A program made the translations under genes and the position numbers. From Nonlabens spongiae (GTDB lineage: Bacteria; Bacteroidota; Bacteroidia; Flavobacteriales; Flavobacteriaceae): a stretch of 64,000 nt of DNA. The number at the start of each line of letters is the position of its first letter. The first letter of the stretch is position 1. The DNA lies in the NCBI RefSeq assembly GCF_002117125.1, contig NZ_CP019344.1, positions 1,302,001 to 1,366,000 on the forward strand. The letters are read 5' to 3'. This document shows positions 8,217 to 17,399 of this stretch, in pieces. The notes below the pieces were generated by a model, which did not search any database, was not told where the DNA came from, and was given only the letters and a program-made list of their open reading frames with translations.

Positions 8217-10232
8217 TTAAATTAATCCGTTATATTTTCTTAAAAACCACTCAGCTCCTAGCAATAAGCCGAGCAGAATCATAAGGTATTCAAAATCGAT
8301 AAGCCCGAGATAGGCAAATTTCTTCCTTTCTATAGGTCGTGCTATCTGATCACTACTTAAGGCATCAATCACTTTATCTAAATCGCCTTGATAATAAACA
8401 TTCTGAGACCCTACCAGTTTTTCAAAACCTTGAGCGTAAGCTGTAGTGGTGGTTTGTTCAGGGTTAAAATCCATTACCTCAAAAAAGCCAGTTCTTGTCA
8501 GATTCTCATTCTGTACACTAACCGTATATTTGTAAGAGCCCGCATCAAGACCAGCCAGGTCCACCTGAAAAAGAGATCCCGCCAGAACAAAAGGTCTTGT
8601 AAATGTAGAGTCGTTCTCTTCCATGACAATTTTAAGATCCAGAACTGCGTTATTATCAAATTGATAATTCTTATCTAGATAATTCGCTTCGATTTTAATG
8701 ACGTTTGTCTGTTCAAAGATAGCCGGCGCGTCCACAGTTAATCTATTACGCAACTGATTGCTGGCGAGGTATTGAATTTGTCCATTGACAAGATCGTCAA
8801 AATCCTCAAAGTTTTTATTCTCAAGATAAGCTTGTGACCTCCATCGCCACAAACCGTTTAAGGCACTTACGGCAATTCTACGGCTTCCCGATTCATAAGT
8901 AAACCAGAAAGGTTGATCTGTTTCAATTCCAGATATTTTTTTATAAACGAGAACGTCAACCGGCGTATTAAAACTCCAGCTGCCATAAGGAGTTTCTACT
9001 GGTGGGTAATCGCCATAATCAAATTCTTCAAGATTGAAGTTAGAATAACTGAAATTGATTAACGGCTGAACTTCATCAGTCTCAATGTTTTCTTCGATAT
9101 TGATTTCTGGCAAGCTCTGGTTTAAAATATCCAGCCTAGAATTCTTTCCTAAAATGAACCATGCATTTAGTCCAGATTCATTAAGCCGATCTATTCTAGA
9201 AGAAAAAGCCGAATCTACCCCATAAAGGATTACAAGGTTATAAGCATTGTAATCAGCTTCCTGAGAACCGAATAAGATTTCAGCAGATCGCTGTGGATTG
9301 GATTGGATAGCCTTTTTCAAGGCTCCGAGATCTGGATGCGGAGCGCTGGCGTGAATGAGAATTTTGGCTTGCTCATCAATAACTTCTACTGCAAAAGATC
9401 TGGAGTTATTTTCCTTATTCTTCTCGTTATCCAAAGGAGTGACTTGAGCCCTCATGGATTTGAGTCCTACTGATGTACTTTTCAATTCAAAATTGATGAT
9501 TTCAGAATCTGAATTTGCACCAAAACTTAGATCTTGAGAATATAAGATTTCATTCCCTTCAGAAACCGTGAATCGTGAACGTACGGGATCTTCTCCAGAA
9601 TAGTTTACGATAGCTTCAACTGGAAATTCATTATTGAGGTAAGAATACCGATTTAAATTGATCTGCGTTATTTCAAGATCAGCATATCTTGTGGTATCAC
9701 CATAGACTATCGGGTAGAGTTTTGTGTTAGTTGGTAGATTAAGATACTCATAACTAGTTCCACTATTTTGAATTCCATCACTAAGAACTACGATCGCCTT
9801 TTGATCATCTTTATAAAGGTTGAGAATTTCAGATAGGGCATTTTGTAAATCGCTTTGTTTACCCCTTAAGGTTAAAGAGTTGGCGGGTTTAAGATATGAA
9901 TCAAAGGAAAAAGGATTCACATCAAATCGCTCGCTGAGGTCATTATTAGCAATCAGATCTCGGAAATCTTGCTTTAAATTATCAGTTTGTGAAAGATATT
10001 CTACCGATTCAGAATCGTCAGCTAAGATAATAAGCTTAGGCAATTCTGTTTCATATTCTGTTGACCTGAATACTGGTAATAGAAGTAGTAATAGAATGGT
10101 CAGAACCGTAAAGAATCTTAAAACTCCGAAGCCCCAGGAGGTAGTTTTATTTTTAGAAAAAAATGAACCGTATTGAAAGAAAGCTATGAAAGCAGCCACA
10201 AGAGCGGCAATGAGTATCCACAATACGGTCAT
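8217..10232 (-). CDS. Large membrane protein with vWA-like domain
   Basis: 671 residues. Two N-terminal helices (about 3-21 and 38-56) are followed by a vWA-like region containing KLIILADDSESV and AIVVLSDGIQNSG, which resemble the metal-site strand and second motif of von Willebrand A domains, although the classical DxSxS is altered to DDSES. A long beta-rich extracytoplasmic region follows, and a final helix at about 645-665 precedes a short RKYNGLI tail. The layout is that of conserved Bacteroidota membrane proteins of unknown role. It sits between fabG and the prohibitin gene on the same strand. Confidence 0.75.
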   Translation of the reverse strand: MTVLWILIAALVAAFIAFFQYGSFFSKNKTTSWGFGVLRFFTVLTILLLLLLPVFRSTEYETELPKLIILADDSESVEYLSQTDNLKQDFRDLIANNDLSERFDVNPFSFDSYLKPANSLTLRGKQSDLQNALSEILNLYKDDQKAIVVLSDGIQNSGTSYEYLNLPTNTKLYPIVYGDTTRYADLEITQINLNRYSYLNNEFPVEAIVNYSGEDPVRSRFTVSEGNEILYSQDLSFGANSDSEIINFELKSTSVGLKSMRAQVTPLDNEKNKENNSRSFAVEVIDEQAKILIHASAPHPDLGALKKAIQSNPQRSAEILFGSQEADYNAYNLVILYGVDSAFSSRIDRLNESGLNAWFILGKNSRLDILNQSLPEINIEENIETDEVQPLINFSYSNFNLEEFDYGDYPPVETPYGSWSFNTPVDVLVYKKISGIETDQPFWFTYESGSRRIAVSALNGLWRWRSQAYLENKNFEDFDDLVNGQIQYLASNQLRNRLTVDAPAIFEQTNVIKIEANYLDKNYQFDNNAVLDLKIVMEENDSTFTRPFVLAGSLFQVDLAGLDAGSYKYTVSVQNENLTRTGFFEVMDFNPEQTTTTAYAQGFEKLVGSQNVYYQGDLDKVIDALSSDQIARPIERKKFAYLGLIDFEYLMILLGLLLGAEWFLRKYNGLI

Positions 10233-10242
10233 TAATCAATAT

Positions 10243-10989
10243 TTAGGTAAGCATTCCGCCATCCACGTGGAGGGTCTGCCCAGTCACATAAGCTGAAAGA
10301 TCGCTCGCCAAGAAAACACATGCGTTTGCCACGTCTTCAGGAGTTCCACCACGTTTCAATGGTATAGCATTCCTCCAACCTTGAACTGTTTCTTCATTTA
10401 AAGCTCCTGTCATTTCCGTTTCAATAAATCCTGGAGCAATACTATTACATCTTATGTTGCGTGAGCCCAATTCCAATGCTACAGATTTACTGAAACCTAT
10501 GATACCGGCCTTAGAAGCCGCATAATTAGTTTGTCCAGCATTCCCTTTAATTCCAACTACGCTACTCATATTGATGATGCTACCCTTACGTTGCTTGAGC
10601 ATGGTGCGTTGAACAGCTTTAGTCATGTTAAAGACTGACTTTAGATTGATCTCAATGACTTTGTCAAAATCATCCTCTGACAAGCGCATTAACAAATTAT
10701 CTTTTGTTACACCCGCGTTATTGATCAACACATCAATGGATTCAAAATGTTCGAGGACCTGACTCACAAAATTATGCGCATCGTCATAATCGGCAGCATT
10801 ACTTTTAAACGCCTTAGCCTTCACGCCCATAGCAGATATTTGCTTTTCTAGCTCAAGGGCTGGACCTTCAGAACTGGCATATGTAAAGGCAACATTTGCT
10901 CCATGTTCTGCAAACACCTGCACAATACCTTTTCCTATCCCGCGACTTCCACCGGTGATAATTACGTTTTTACCTTCTAAAAGTTTCAT
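10243..10989 (-). CDS. fabG: 3-oxoacyl-ACP reductase (FabG)
   Basis: Reduces 3-oxoacyl-ACP with NADPH in the elongation cycle of fatty acid synthesis. 248 residues, a classical short-chain dehydrogenase: NADPH motif TGGSRGIGKGI (12-22), NNAGVT, catalytic Ser in SSVVGIKGN, and YAASK (Tyr and Lys). The end CVFLASDLSAYVTGQTLHVDGGM is characteristic of FabG. Its ATG overlaps the upstream gene's TAA by one base (TAATG), implying translational coupling. Confidence 0.95.
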   Translation of the reverse strand: MKLLEGKNVIITGGSRGIGKGIVQVFAEHGANVAFTYASSEGPALELEKQISAMGVKAKAFKSNAADYDDAHNFVSQVLEHFESIDVLINNAGVTKDNLLMRLSEDDFDKVIEINLKSVFNMTKAVQRTMLKQRKGSIINMSSVVGIKGNAGQTNYAASKAGIIGFSKSVALELGSRNIRCNSIAPGFIETEMTGALNEETVQGWRNAIPLKRGGTPEDVANACVFLASDLSAYVTGQTLHVDGGMLT

Positions 10990-11525
10990 TAAGGATTTAT
11001 TTTTTCTGCGTATTCCACTTTGAGCAATCCTTCTCTTTCAAACCAATCAGTAAAGCCCATGTATTTTGTACGAGAACCTTTGATGGCATAGGTATCAATT
11101 TCACCCAGATTTTTACGCATTTGAAAAGCTGCCGCCACAATATTGCTGCGAGTCTTCTTGAAATCAGAGGGGTCTAGTTTCATTATTGCAATGGCATGAT
11201 TTGTCATATCATCATAAGACAAAGGAGTCTGAGTAGCCTTCAACCTTGAGGTAATAAAATTTTGCCATTTATTTTTTCCTCCAGCACGTTTCTTATACTT
11301 GCGCTTTTGTCGAGGTATTTCGGCAGTCTCTGAATTATCAGCAGAGGTAAAAGTCTGCGTAGTTAAAGCATCAGCGTTAGAGGTGATCGATTTAGTATCG
11401 ACGTCGTTTAAGTCATCCAGTACTTGTTTAAGCTCTTTGAGCTTCTTTAGAGTACGGGTATACTCTTCTTGATAATGCAATTTCATTTTAACTGCAGTAT
11501 CCATGTTTAGGGTTATTTGATTCAT
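10989..11525 (-). CDS. Unknown protein: coiled coil plus HTH-like C-terminal half
   Basis: 178 residues. Residues 10-45 form a Lys/Leu-rich coiled coil (LKKLKELKQVLDDLNDV). A Thr/Ser-rich linker leads to a very basic patch (PRQKRKYKKRAGGKNK). The C-terminal 90 residues (NFITSRLKATQTPLSYDDMT onward) look like a small winged-helix/HARE-HTH-type fold, so nucleic-acid binding is plausible but not shown. Its stop overlaps the fabG start by one base and it lies 33 bases after sucD. Confidence 0.65.
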   Translation of the reverse strand: MNQITLNMDTAVKMKLHYQEEYTRTLKKLKELKQVLDDLNDVDTKSITSNADALTTQTFTSADNSETAEIPRQKRKYKKRAGGKNKWQNFITSRLKATQTPLSYDDMTNHAIAIMKLDPSDFKKTRSNIVAAAFQMRKNLGEIDTYAIKGSRTKYMGFTDWFEREGLLKVEYAEKINP

Positions 11526-11558
11526 AATTATAAAATTAAAGGTACTGGATAAGGGGGG

Positions 11559-12431
11559 TTACCCTAGCACCTCTGCTACTTTCTTACCAATTTCAGCTGG
11601 AGAATCCACTACATGGATGCCACACTCTTTCATGATAGCCTTTTTTGCCTGCGCAGTGTCTTCTGCACCTCCTACAATTGCACCAGCATGTCCCATAGTA
11701 CGACCGGCTGGAGCGGTTTCACCAGCTATAAAACCAATCACTGGTTTTTTATTACCGGTTTCTTTAATCCATCGAGCAGCATCAGCTTCTAGCTGTCCAC
11801 CTATCTCTCCGATCATTACAATTGCATCTGTTTCAGGATCATTCATAAATAATTCAACCGCTTCTTTAGTGGTGGTACCTATGATAGGATCTCCTCCTAT
11901 ACCAATAGCAGTTGAAATTCCATGACCTTGTTTTACCACTTGATCAGAAGCCTCGTAAGTGAGTGTTCCTGATTTAGAAACGATACCTATTTTACCTTTT
12001 TTAAATACAAAACCAGGCATGATACCCACTTTTGCTTCTTCTGGTGTAATTACTCCAGGACAGTTAGGTCCTACTAATCTACAATCTTTATCTTTAATAT
12101 AATCTGCTGCCTTTACCATATCAGCTACGGGAATACCCTCAGTTATAGTTATAATAACTTTGATCCCTGCATCAGCGGCCTCTTTGATAGCATCAGCAGC
12201 AAAAGCGGGCGGTACAAAAATGATCGTAACATCAGCATTTGCTTTTTCAACAGCTTCTTGAACAGTATTAAACACTGGCTTGCCCAAATGTTCTTGACCA
12301 CCTTTTCCTGGCGTTACACCTCCTACTATATTAGTTCCATAATCAATCATTTGCCCGGCGTGAAATGTACCTTCACTACCGGTGAAACCTTGAACAATAA
12401 TTCTAGAATCCTTGTTTACTAAAACGCTCAT
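11559..12431 (-). CDS. sucD: Succinyl-CoA synthetase, alpha subunit (SucD)
   Basis: TCA-cycle enzyme that couples succinyl-CoA cleavage to nucleoside triphosphate formation; the alpha subunit holds CoA and the phosphohistidine. 290 residues: CoA-binding Rossmann part with [31 protein letters not shown], and active-site His in [13 protein letters not shown]. The beta subunit (sucC) is not nearby, so the two subunits are encoded apart. Part of the leftward block with the lpx genes. Confidence 0.96.
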   Translation of the reverse strand: MSVLVNKDSRIIVQGFTGSEGTFHAGQMIDYGTNIVGGVTPGKGGQEHLGKPVFNTVQEAVEKANADVTIIFVPPAFAADAIKEAADAGIKVIITITEGIPVADMVKAADYIKDKDCRLVGPNCPGVITPEEAKVGIMPGFVFKKGKIGIVSKSGTLTYEASDQVVKQGHGISTAIGIGGDPIIGTTTKEAVELFMNDPETDAIVMIGEIGGQLEADAARWIKETGNKKPVIGFIAGETAPAGRTMGHAGAIVGGAEDTAQAKKAIMKECGIHVVDSPAEIGKKVAEVLG

Positions 12432-12456
12432 TTAATTTATTTTAATTTTTCTGAAT

Positions 12457-12831
12457 TTAATATTGACTTGGATGACTGGTTTGATGTATTTCAACAATTT
12501 TTTCATCATCCAATTTAAAAATAGATATAAAATATCCTACTGGAACTTCCTCATTAGGGTTTTCAATAGTTTTCACAAATACAGTGAAGCGAGCAGCAAC
12601 TTCATTCTTATCACTGATCATGTGGGAAATTTCACACCTCATACTGTCGTAAAAACTTGCGGTAGATTGACTCAATCTATGATAATCATTATAGTCATAT
12701 TCACGATAACCGCTGCTGGCGTGCCAGAAGACTTTCAACTCCTTGTGGAAAAAATCTTGAAACAGATTTCTATTAACAAAAACGTCTGAGTCCAAAAACT
12801 TTTTGACGATTTTTTTTGCCTTTACTGACAT
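12457..12831 (-). CDS. NTF2-like (SnoaL-type) cytoplasmic protein
   Basis: 124 residues without a signal peptide. N-terminal helix with NLFQDFFHKELKVFWH, then DYNDYHRLSQSTASFYD and alternating strands ending in EEVPVGYFISIFKLDDEKIVEIHQT, a pattern typical of SnoaL/NTF2-like folds. Function unknown; relatives are often annotated as nuclear transport factor 2 family proteins. It lies 25 bases upstream of sucD and 77 bases after lpxD2, all leftward. Confidence 0.75.
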   Translation of the reverse strand: MSVKAKKIVKKFLDSDVFVNRNLFQDFFHKELKVFWHASSGYREYDYNDYHRLSQSTASFYDSMRCEISHMISDKNEVAARFTVFVKTIENPNEEVPVGYFISIFKLDDEKIVEIHQTSHPSQY

Positions 12832-12908
12832 TTAAAAAATTTTGATAAAATTAATCAGTTTGCAAAGTACAGACAAGCCTTTAATGACTTCTTTTTATGG
12901 ATTATAAG

Positions 12909-13853
12909 CTAATCTTTTGCAAAATCATCCAATCTCTTTATCAGCTCAGGAATTTTACGAATGCTTGCGATCTCTTTATACTTTGAACGGAAATCATCTG
13001 CAGGTATCCCAAAGTAGCTTTTATCGCCCTCAAGAGACTTACTCACACCAGCCTTAGCTGATATAACGGCTCTGTCTCCTATTGTGATTCCGCTTGTGAT
13101 CCCTACTTGTCCCCATATGGTCACATCATCTCCTACTACAACACATCCAGCTATTCCAGTTTGGCTAGCAATGAGAACCCGCTGGCCTAGAACGGTATCA
13201 TGACCTATTTGAACTTGATTATCTAACTTTGAACCTTTACCTATGATAGTATCCCCTGTAACTCCCCTATCAATGGTACAATTGACTCCCAGATCTACTT
13301 CATCCTCAAGAACTACTCTACCTCCACTAAGTAGGCGATCATATCCTGATTCTCTTTTCTTGTAATAAAATGCGTTTCCGCCCAAAACCGTACCTGACTG
13401 TACAATAACGTTATTGCCGATTATACAATCATCACCCACGACTACATTGGCGTGAATAATACTATTTGCTCCTATTTTGACATTGTTACCTATCACTGCA
13501 TTAGGATGAACAATTGCCGATTTGTGGATGGAATTTTTAGAGAGTTCCGCTTTCGCGAAAGCGGTAAAAGGTTTAAAATAACTCGTTAATTTATTAAAAT
13601 CGCGAAAAGGATCATCAGAGATCAGCAAAGCCTTTCCCTCGGGACACTCTACCTTCTTATTGATCAAAACTACGGTAGCTGCACTTTCCAAAGCTTTATC
13701 GTAGTACTTAGGATGATCCACAAATACGATATCACCAGGTGTGACCACGTGAATTTCATTCATTCCCAGTACTGGAAAATCAGAGGCTCCTACAAAATCA
13801 CAACTAATAATAGTCGCAATTTCTTTTAAGGTATGTGGTTTAGGGAATTTCAA
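12909..13853 (-). CDS. LpxD-like acyltransferase, second paralogue
   Basis: 314 residues resembling UDP-3-O-acylglucosamine N-acyltransferase. N-terminal substrate-binding domain (to about residue 95), then a left-handed beta helix made of hexapeptide repeats (such as IVHPNAVIGNNVKIGANSII). The His expected for catalysis is present in DNQVQIGHD. True lpxD lies at 17396-18415, so this copy may have a different acyl or sugar substrate. A perfect copy of the dispersed palindrome lies at residues 98-102 (A-F-A-K-A), between the two domains. Confidence 0.85.
   Translation of the reverse strand: MKFPKPHTLKEIATIISCDFVGASDFPVLGMNEIHVVTPGDIVFVDHPKYYDKALESAATVVLINKKVECPEGKALLISDDPFRDFNKLTSYFKPFTAFAKAELSKNSIHKSAIVHPNAVIGNNVKIGANSIIHANVVVGDDCIIGNNVIVQSGTVLGGNAFYYKKRESGYDRLLSGGRVVLEDEVDLGVNCTIDRGVTGDTIIGKGSKLDNQVQIGHDTVLGQRVLIASQTGIAGCVVVGDDVTIWGQVGITSGITIGDRAVISAKAGVSKSLEGDKSYFGIPADDFRSKYKEIASIRKIPELIKRLDDFAKD
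13548..13563. repeat. Dispersed palindrome, in CDS
   Basis: Perfect CGCTTTCGCGAAAGCG (18 bp palindromic with flanking C and G) inside the lpxD-like gene, read A-F-A-K-A on the coding strand. Confidence 0.9.
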
Positions 13854-13855
13854 TT

Positions 13856-14635
13856 TTATTTTTTCTCACCGTAAATTATAGTACGAGCAAAGAGTGGATG
13901 TAGGAAGTCAATTTTAGAGATACTGACATCGAGTTTATGACCTAGTTTATTCAACCAATTGTCATAATTTTTATCGCCGTAAATCTTTAGAGATGCAAAA
14001 CCTGTGAACACACTGAAAAAATCAAAAAAGTAATGATCAAAAGTGAACTTTGACCTTATAAATTTAAAATCTTTAGTTACTAAAGCATGCTCATCTGGTG
14101 TGCGCTCTTTTGGATTCAATTTTCTCCAAAGTTTGTACAATGGGTTCATGTTCAACGGTTCGAGAAAAATAATCTTACCTCCAGGCTTCAACACTCTATG
14201 AATATGGCCTACTGACATTTCAATATCTAGATGATGTAAAATCGCGCCACCGTATACAACATCAAAAGTCTCGTCAGGAAATGTGAGATTGTTTGCGTCC
14301 ATGAGATGAAATTCTACTGGGTAGGATACGTTAGGAGCGTAATCTTTACCAGTTTGTAATTCCTTCTCGCTGATATTGATACAAGTCAATTTCTTAGGCA
14401 CAGCTCTATCCTTTATCCAAGAAATCCAGCTGTGAGAACCTATTTCAAGGATATTCTTATTATGAAAAGTATCCTTAATTAATTGATCAAAAATCTTCTT
14501 CTCACGCTGATATGAATAGTAAAACGCATGCCTTCTTAGTTTGCGTATTCTAGTGCGATCCAGAGAACCTTCATTATGAATTTTTGCCTCAAGGGCAACA
14601 ATTTCTTCTAGGGTTCTTTCTTTCTTCTTTGCCAT
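13856..14635 (-). CDS. Class I SAM-dependent methyltransferase
   Basis: 259 residues. Motif I is NILEIGSHSWISW (about 75-87), less Gly-rich than usual; FHLMDANNLTFPDETFDVVYGGAILHH gives the acidic motif and motif IV of Methyltransf_11-type enzymes, then VLKPGGKIIFLEP. The first 60 residues are basic and helical. The substrate is unknown. It starts within the last base of efp (TAATG) and ends 2 bases before lpxD2, so it is tightly embedded in the lpx-efp operon; an envelope or small-molecule target is a guess. Confidence 0.85.
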   Translation of the reverse strand: MAKKKERTLEEIVALEAKIHNEGSLDRTRIRKLRRHAFYYSYQREKKIFDQLIKDTFHNKNILEIGSHSWISWIKDRAVPKKLTCINISEKELQTGKDYAPNVSYPVEFHLMDANNLTFPDETFDVVYGGAILHHLDIEMSVGHIHRVLKPGGKIIFLEPLNMNPLYKLWRKLNPKERTPDEHALVTKDFKFIRSKFTFDHYFFDFFSVFTGFASLKIYGDKNYDNWLNKLGHKLDVSISKIDFLHPLFARTIIYGEKK

Positions 14636-15201
14636 TATTGCTTCATCCTTTCTTGATAAGCACCTTTTTCAGTATCTATCCTAATGATATCCCCTTCATT
14701 AATGAATAAAGGAACGTTAACTCTTGCACCTGTCTCGACTGTTGCAGGTTTAGTGGCATTAGTAGCTGTATTACCTTTTACTCCAGGTTCAGTAGCAGTT
14801 ACTTCAAGAACTACGTACTGGGGCATATCTACAGAAAGAGGAGAATTATCTTCAGTGTTTATTTGAATGCTCACAACTTCGCCCTCTTTCATCAAGTCTG
14901 GCGCATCTAAAGAGGATTCTGGAAGTGTGATTTGCTCATAATTCTCTTGATTCATGAAATGATATAAATCGCCTTCTTTATACAAATACTGAAAAGAATG
15001 AGTCTCTACTCGTATATCTTCAATCTTATGACCGGCAGAAAATGTATTATCTATAACCTTACCAGTTGTAACTGATTTCAACTTAGTTCTAACAAAAGCA
15101 GGACCCTTACCTGGTTTTACATGAAGGAATTCAATAATTTTAAATATATCGTGGTTGTATCTTATACATAACCCTTTTCTGATATCACTTGTACTAGCCA
15201 T
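14635..15201 (-). CDS. efp: Elongation factor P (EF-P)
   Basis: Helps ribosomes through proline stretches by binding between P and E sites. 188 residues, three beta-barrel domains. The loop reads HVKPGKGPAFV, with Lys at the modification position. Since the loop carries Lys, modification by an EpmA-type route or no modification is possible; an EarP-type Arg is absent. Located between lpxA (12-base gap) and the methyltransferase (one-base overlap). Confidence 0.97.
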   Translation of the reverse strand: MASTSDIRKGLCIRYNHDIFKIIEFLHVKPGKGPAFVRTKLKSVTTGKVIDNTFSAGHKIEDIRVETHSFQYLYKEGDLYHFMNQENYEQITLPESSLDAPDLMKEGEVVSIQINTEDNSPLSVDMPQYVVLEVTATEPGVKGNTATNATKPATVETGARVNVPLFINEGDIIRIDTEKGAYQERMKQ

Positions 15202-15213
15202 TTTTTCTATTTC

Positions 15214-15999
15214 TTAATTGCTACCGATGTATCCTCTCATGATACCTCGTTTTGAGTTTTTAATGAATAATAAGATCTCGTCTCTTTCTGGAGTAGCGCT
15301 CATTTCAGCTTCGATTATATCCACCGCTTGAGAGACATTATAATTTTTTTGATATAGGATTCTGAAGATATCTTGAATCTCCCTGATCTTCTCAAGTTCA
15401 AATCCACGACGTCGCAATCCCACTGAGTTAATACCTACATAGCTCAAAGGTTCACGACCGGCTTTTACAAAGGGCGGTACATCTTTACGAACCAATGAAC
15501 CTCCAGTAACAAAAGAATGGGCGCCTATTTGACAAAACTGTTGAACAGCCGCCATACCAGCAAGAACAACGTGATCACCCACCGTTATATGACCTGCTAA
15601 AGTGCTATTGTTTGAAAATATACAATGGTCACCTATGATACAATCATGAGCAATGTGACAATAAGCCATAATCCAGCAGTTTTTGCCGATTACCGTTTTT
15701 TTACGATCACTGGTTCCACGGTTGATCGTAACACATTCTCTTATTGTGGTATTATCGCCAATGATGGTCACCGTATCCTCATCTTCAAATTTTTTATCTT
15801 GTGGAATAGCACTTATTACCGCTCCAGGAAAAATATTTACATTTTTCCCGATACGAGCACCTTCCATAATTGTCACATTTGAACCGATCCATGTACCTTC
15901 TCCTATTACTACATCGTTATGTATCGTAGTGAATGGTTCGATCACTACATTTTTAGCGATTTTTGCTCCAGGATGTACGTATGCTAATGGTTGATTCAT
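15214..15999 (-). CDS. lpxA: UDP-N-acetylglucosamine acyltransferase (LpxA)
   Basis: First step of lipid A synthesis: transfers a 3-hydroxyacyl chain from ACP to UDP-GlcNAc. 261 residues, left-handed beta helix of hexapeptide repeats then a helical C-terminal part. The catalytic His is in MAYCHIAHDCIIGDH, and ITVGDHVVLAGMAAVQQFCQ is typical of LpxA. Its start overlaps the end of lpxC/fabZ by 4 bases (ATGA), so they are translationally coupled. Confidence 0.97.
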   Translation of the reverse strand: MNQPLAYVHPGAKIAKNVVIEPFTTIHNDVVIGEGTWIGSNVTIMEGARIGKNVNIFPGAVISAIPQDKKFEDEDTVTIIGDNTTIRECVTINRGTSDRKKTVIGKNCWIMAYCHIAHDCIIGDHCIFSNNSTLAGHITVGDHVVLAGMAAVQQFCQIGAHSFVTGGSLVRKDVPPFVKAGREPLSYVGINSVGLRRRGFELEKIREIQDIFRILYQKNYNVSQAVDIIEAEMSATPERDEILLFIKNSKRGIMRGYIGSN

Positions 16000-17399
16000 T
16001 CTTTAACTTTTGAAATTTGAGCCATAAGTTCTGCCTCAGCACACAATGTACCATTTGCATATGCGTATGCCTGCATATGGGCGATACCTCTTCTTATAGG
16101 GCTAATTAAATCACATTTAAATATGAGCATATCACCTGGAACAACTTTTCTTTTAAATTTGACATTATCCATTTTCATGAAGAATGTTAAGTAATTCTCT
16201 GGGTCGGGAACTGTACTCAATACTAAAATACCACCCGTTTGCGCCATCGCTTCAACAATTAACACTCCTGGCATTACTGGCTGACCTGGGAAATGACCTA
16301 CGAAAAAAGGCTCGTTCATTGTGACTCCTTTAGAGCCAATTACTGTTTTTTCATTCAGCTCATGGATTTTATCCACGAGAAGGAATGGTGGCCTATGAGG
16401 GAGAACATCCATTATCTTGCAAACGTCCATAAGTGGAGGCTTTGCAGCATCTACAACTGGCACGTTATCCCTAATCTCCTTTTTAATGATCTTACTCACT
16501 TTTTTAGCAAACTGGGTATTCACAAAATGTCCTGGTTTTGTGGCGATCACTTTTCCTCTTAATCTATATCCTATAAGTGCTAAGTCACCCACCACATCTA
16601 GCAGCTTATGACGAGCAGCCTCGTTAGGATAATGCAACGTCAAATTATCCAGAATACCATTTGGTTTAATGGTTATGTTGTCTTTATTGAATGCTTTTTT
16701 AAGACTTTCCGTTGTTTTTTCAGAAAGCTCTTTGTCTACATAGACGATCGCATTATTGAGATCTCCACCCTTAATCAAGCCATGCTCTAAGAGCATTTCT
16801 ATTTCATGAAGAAAACTAAAGGTTCTGGCATCTGCGATTTCATCTTTAAAATCACTCAGGTTTTCCAGCGTTGCATTTTGAGTCCCTAAAACTTTTGTCC
16901 CAAAGTCTACCATCGTAGTAACCTGATACTTGTCGCTAGGCATAATCATGACCTCACTACCTGATTCTTCATCACGGTATGATATAACCTCTTTAACTAC
17001 AAACTCTGTGCGTAACGCGTCTAGTTCCTTAATACCAGCTTTAGAGATAGCCTCAATAAAATATTTTGAGGAACCATCCATAATAGGTGGCTCACTACTA
17101 TCGATCTCTATGAGACAATTGTCAATTTCTAATCCGACTAGGGCGGCGAGAACGTGCTCACAGGTATTGATTTGCACACCATTCTTGTCTAAAGTAGTGC
17201 CTCTCTTTGTATCTGTCACAAAGCCCGCTTGAGCTTCAACGACAGGCTCACCTTCTAAGTCAATTCTCTTAAAAGCGTAGCCATGTTCAGCAGGCGCTGG
17301 TTTAAATACAAGCTTCACCTCTTGACCTGTGTGAAGTCCCACTCCAGAAAGCGACACCTCATTCTCAATGGTAGTTTGTTTGAATTCTTCTACTATCAT
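15996..17399 (-). CDS. lpxC: Bifunctional LpxC deacetylase / FabZ dehydratase
   Basis: A fusion common in Bacteroidota. Residues 1 to about 305 are the Zn-dependent LpxC that deacetylates UDP-3-O-acyl-GlcNAc: LSGVGLHTGQ, CEHVLAAL (His ligand), SSEPPIMDGSS, LHYPNEAARHKLLDVVGD (His and Asp). Residues about 320-467 are FabZ, which dehydrates 3-hydroxyacyl-ACP: LPHRPPFLLVDKI and GHFPGQPVMPGVLIVEAMAQ (catalytic His and Glu). The fusion links lipid A supply and fatty acid elongation. It overlaps lpxA and lpxD by 4 bases each. Confidence 0.97.
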   Translation of the reverse strand: MIVEEFKQTTIENEVSLSGVGLHTGQEVKLVFKPAPAEHGYAFKRIDLEGEPVVEAQAGFVTDTKRGTTLDKNGVQINTCEHVLAALVGLEIDNCLIEIDSSEPPIMDGSSKYFIEAISKAGIKELDALRTEFVVKEVISYRDEESGSEVMIMPSDKYQVTTMVDFGTKVLGTQNATLENLSDFKDEIADARTFSFLHEIEMLLEHGLIKGGDLNNAIVYVDKELSEKTTESLKKAFNKDNITIKPNGILDNLTLHYPNEAARHKLLDVVGDLALIGYRLRGKVIATKPGHFVNTQFAKKVSKIIKKEIRDNVPVVDAAKPPLMDVCKIMDVLPHRPPFLLVDKIHELNEKTVIGSKGVTMNEPFFVGHFPGQPVMPGVLIVEAMAQTGGILVLSTVPDPENYLTFFMKMDNVKFKRKVVPGDMLIFKCDLISPIRRGIAHMQAYAYANGTLCAEAELMAQISKVKE

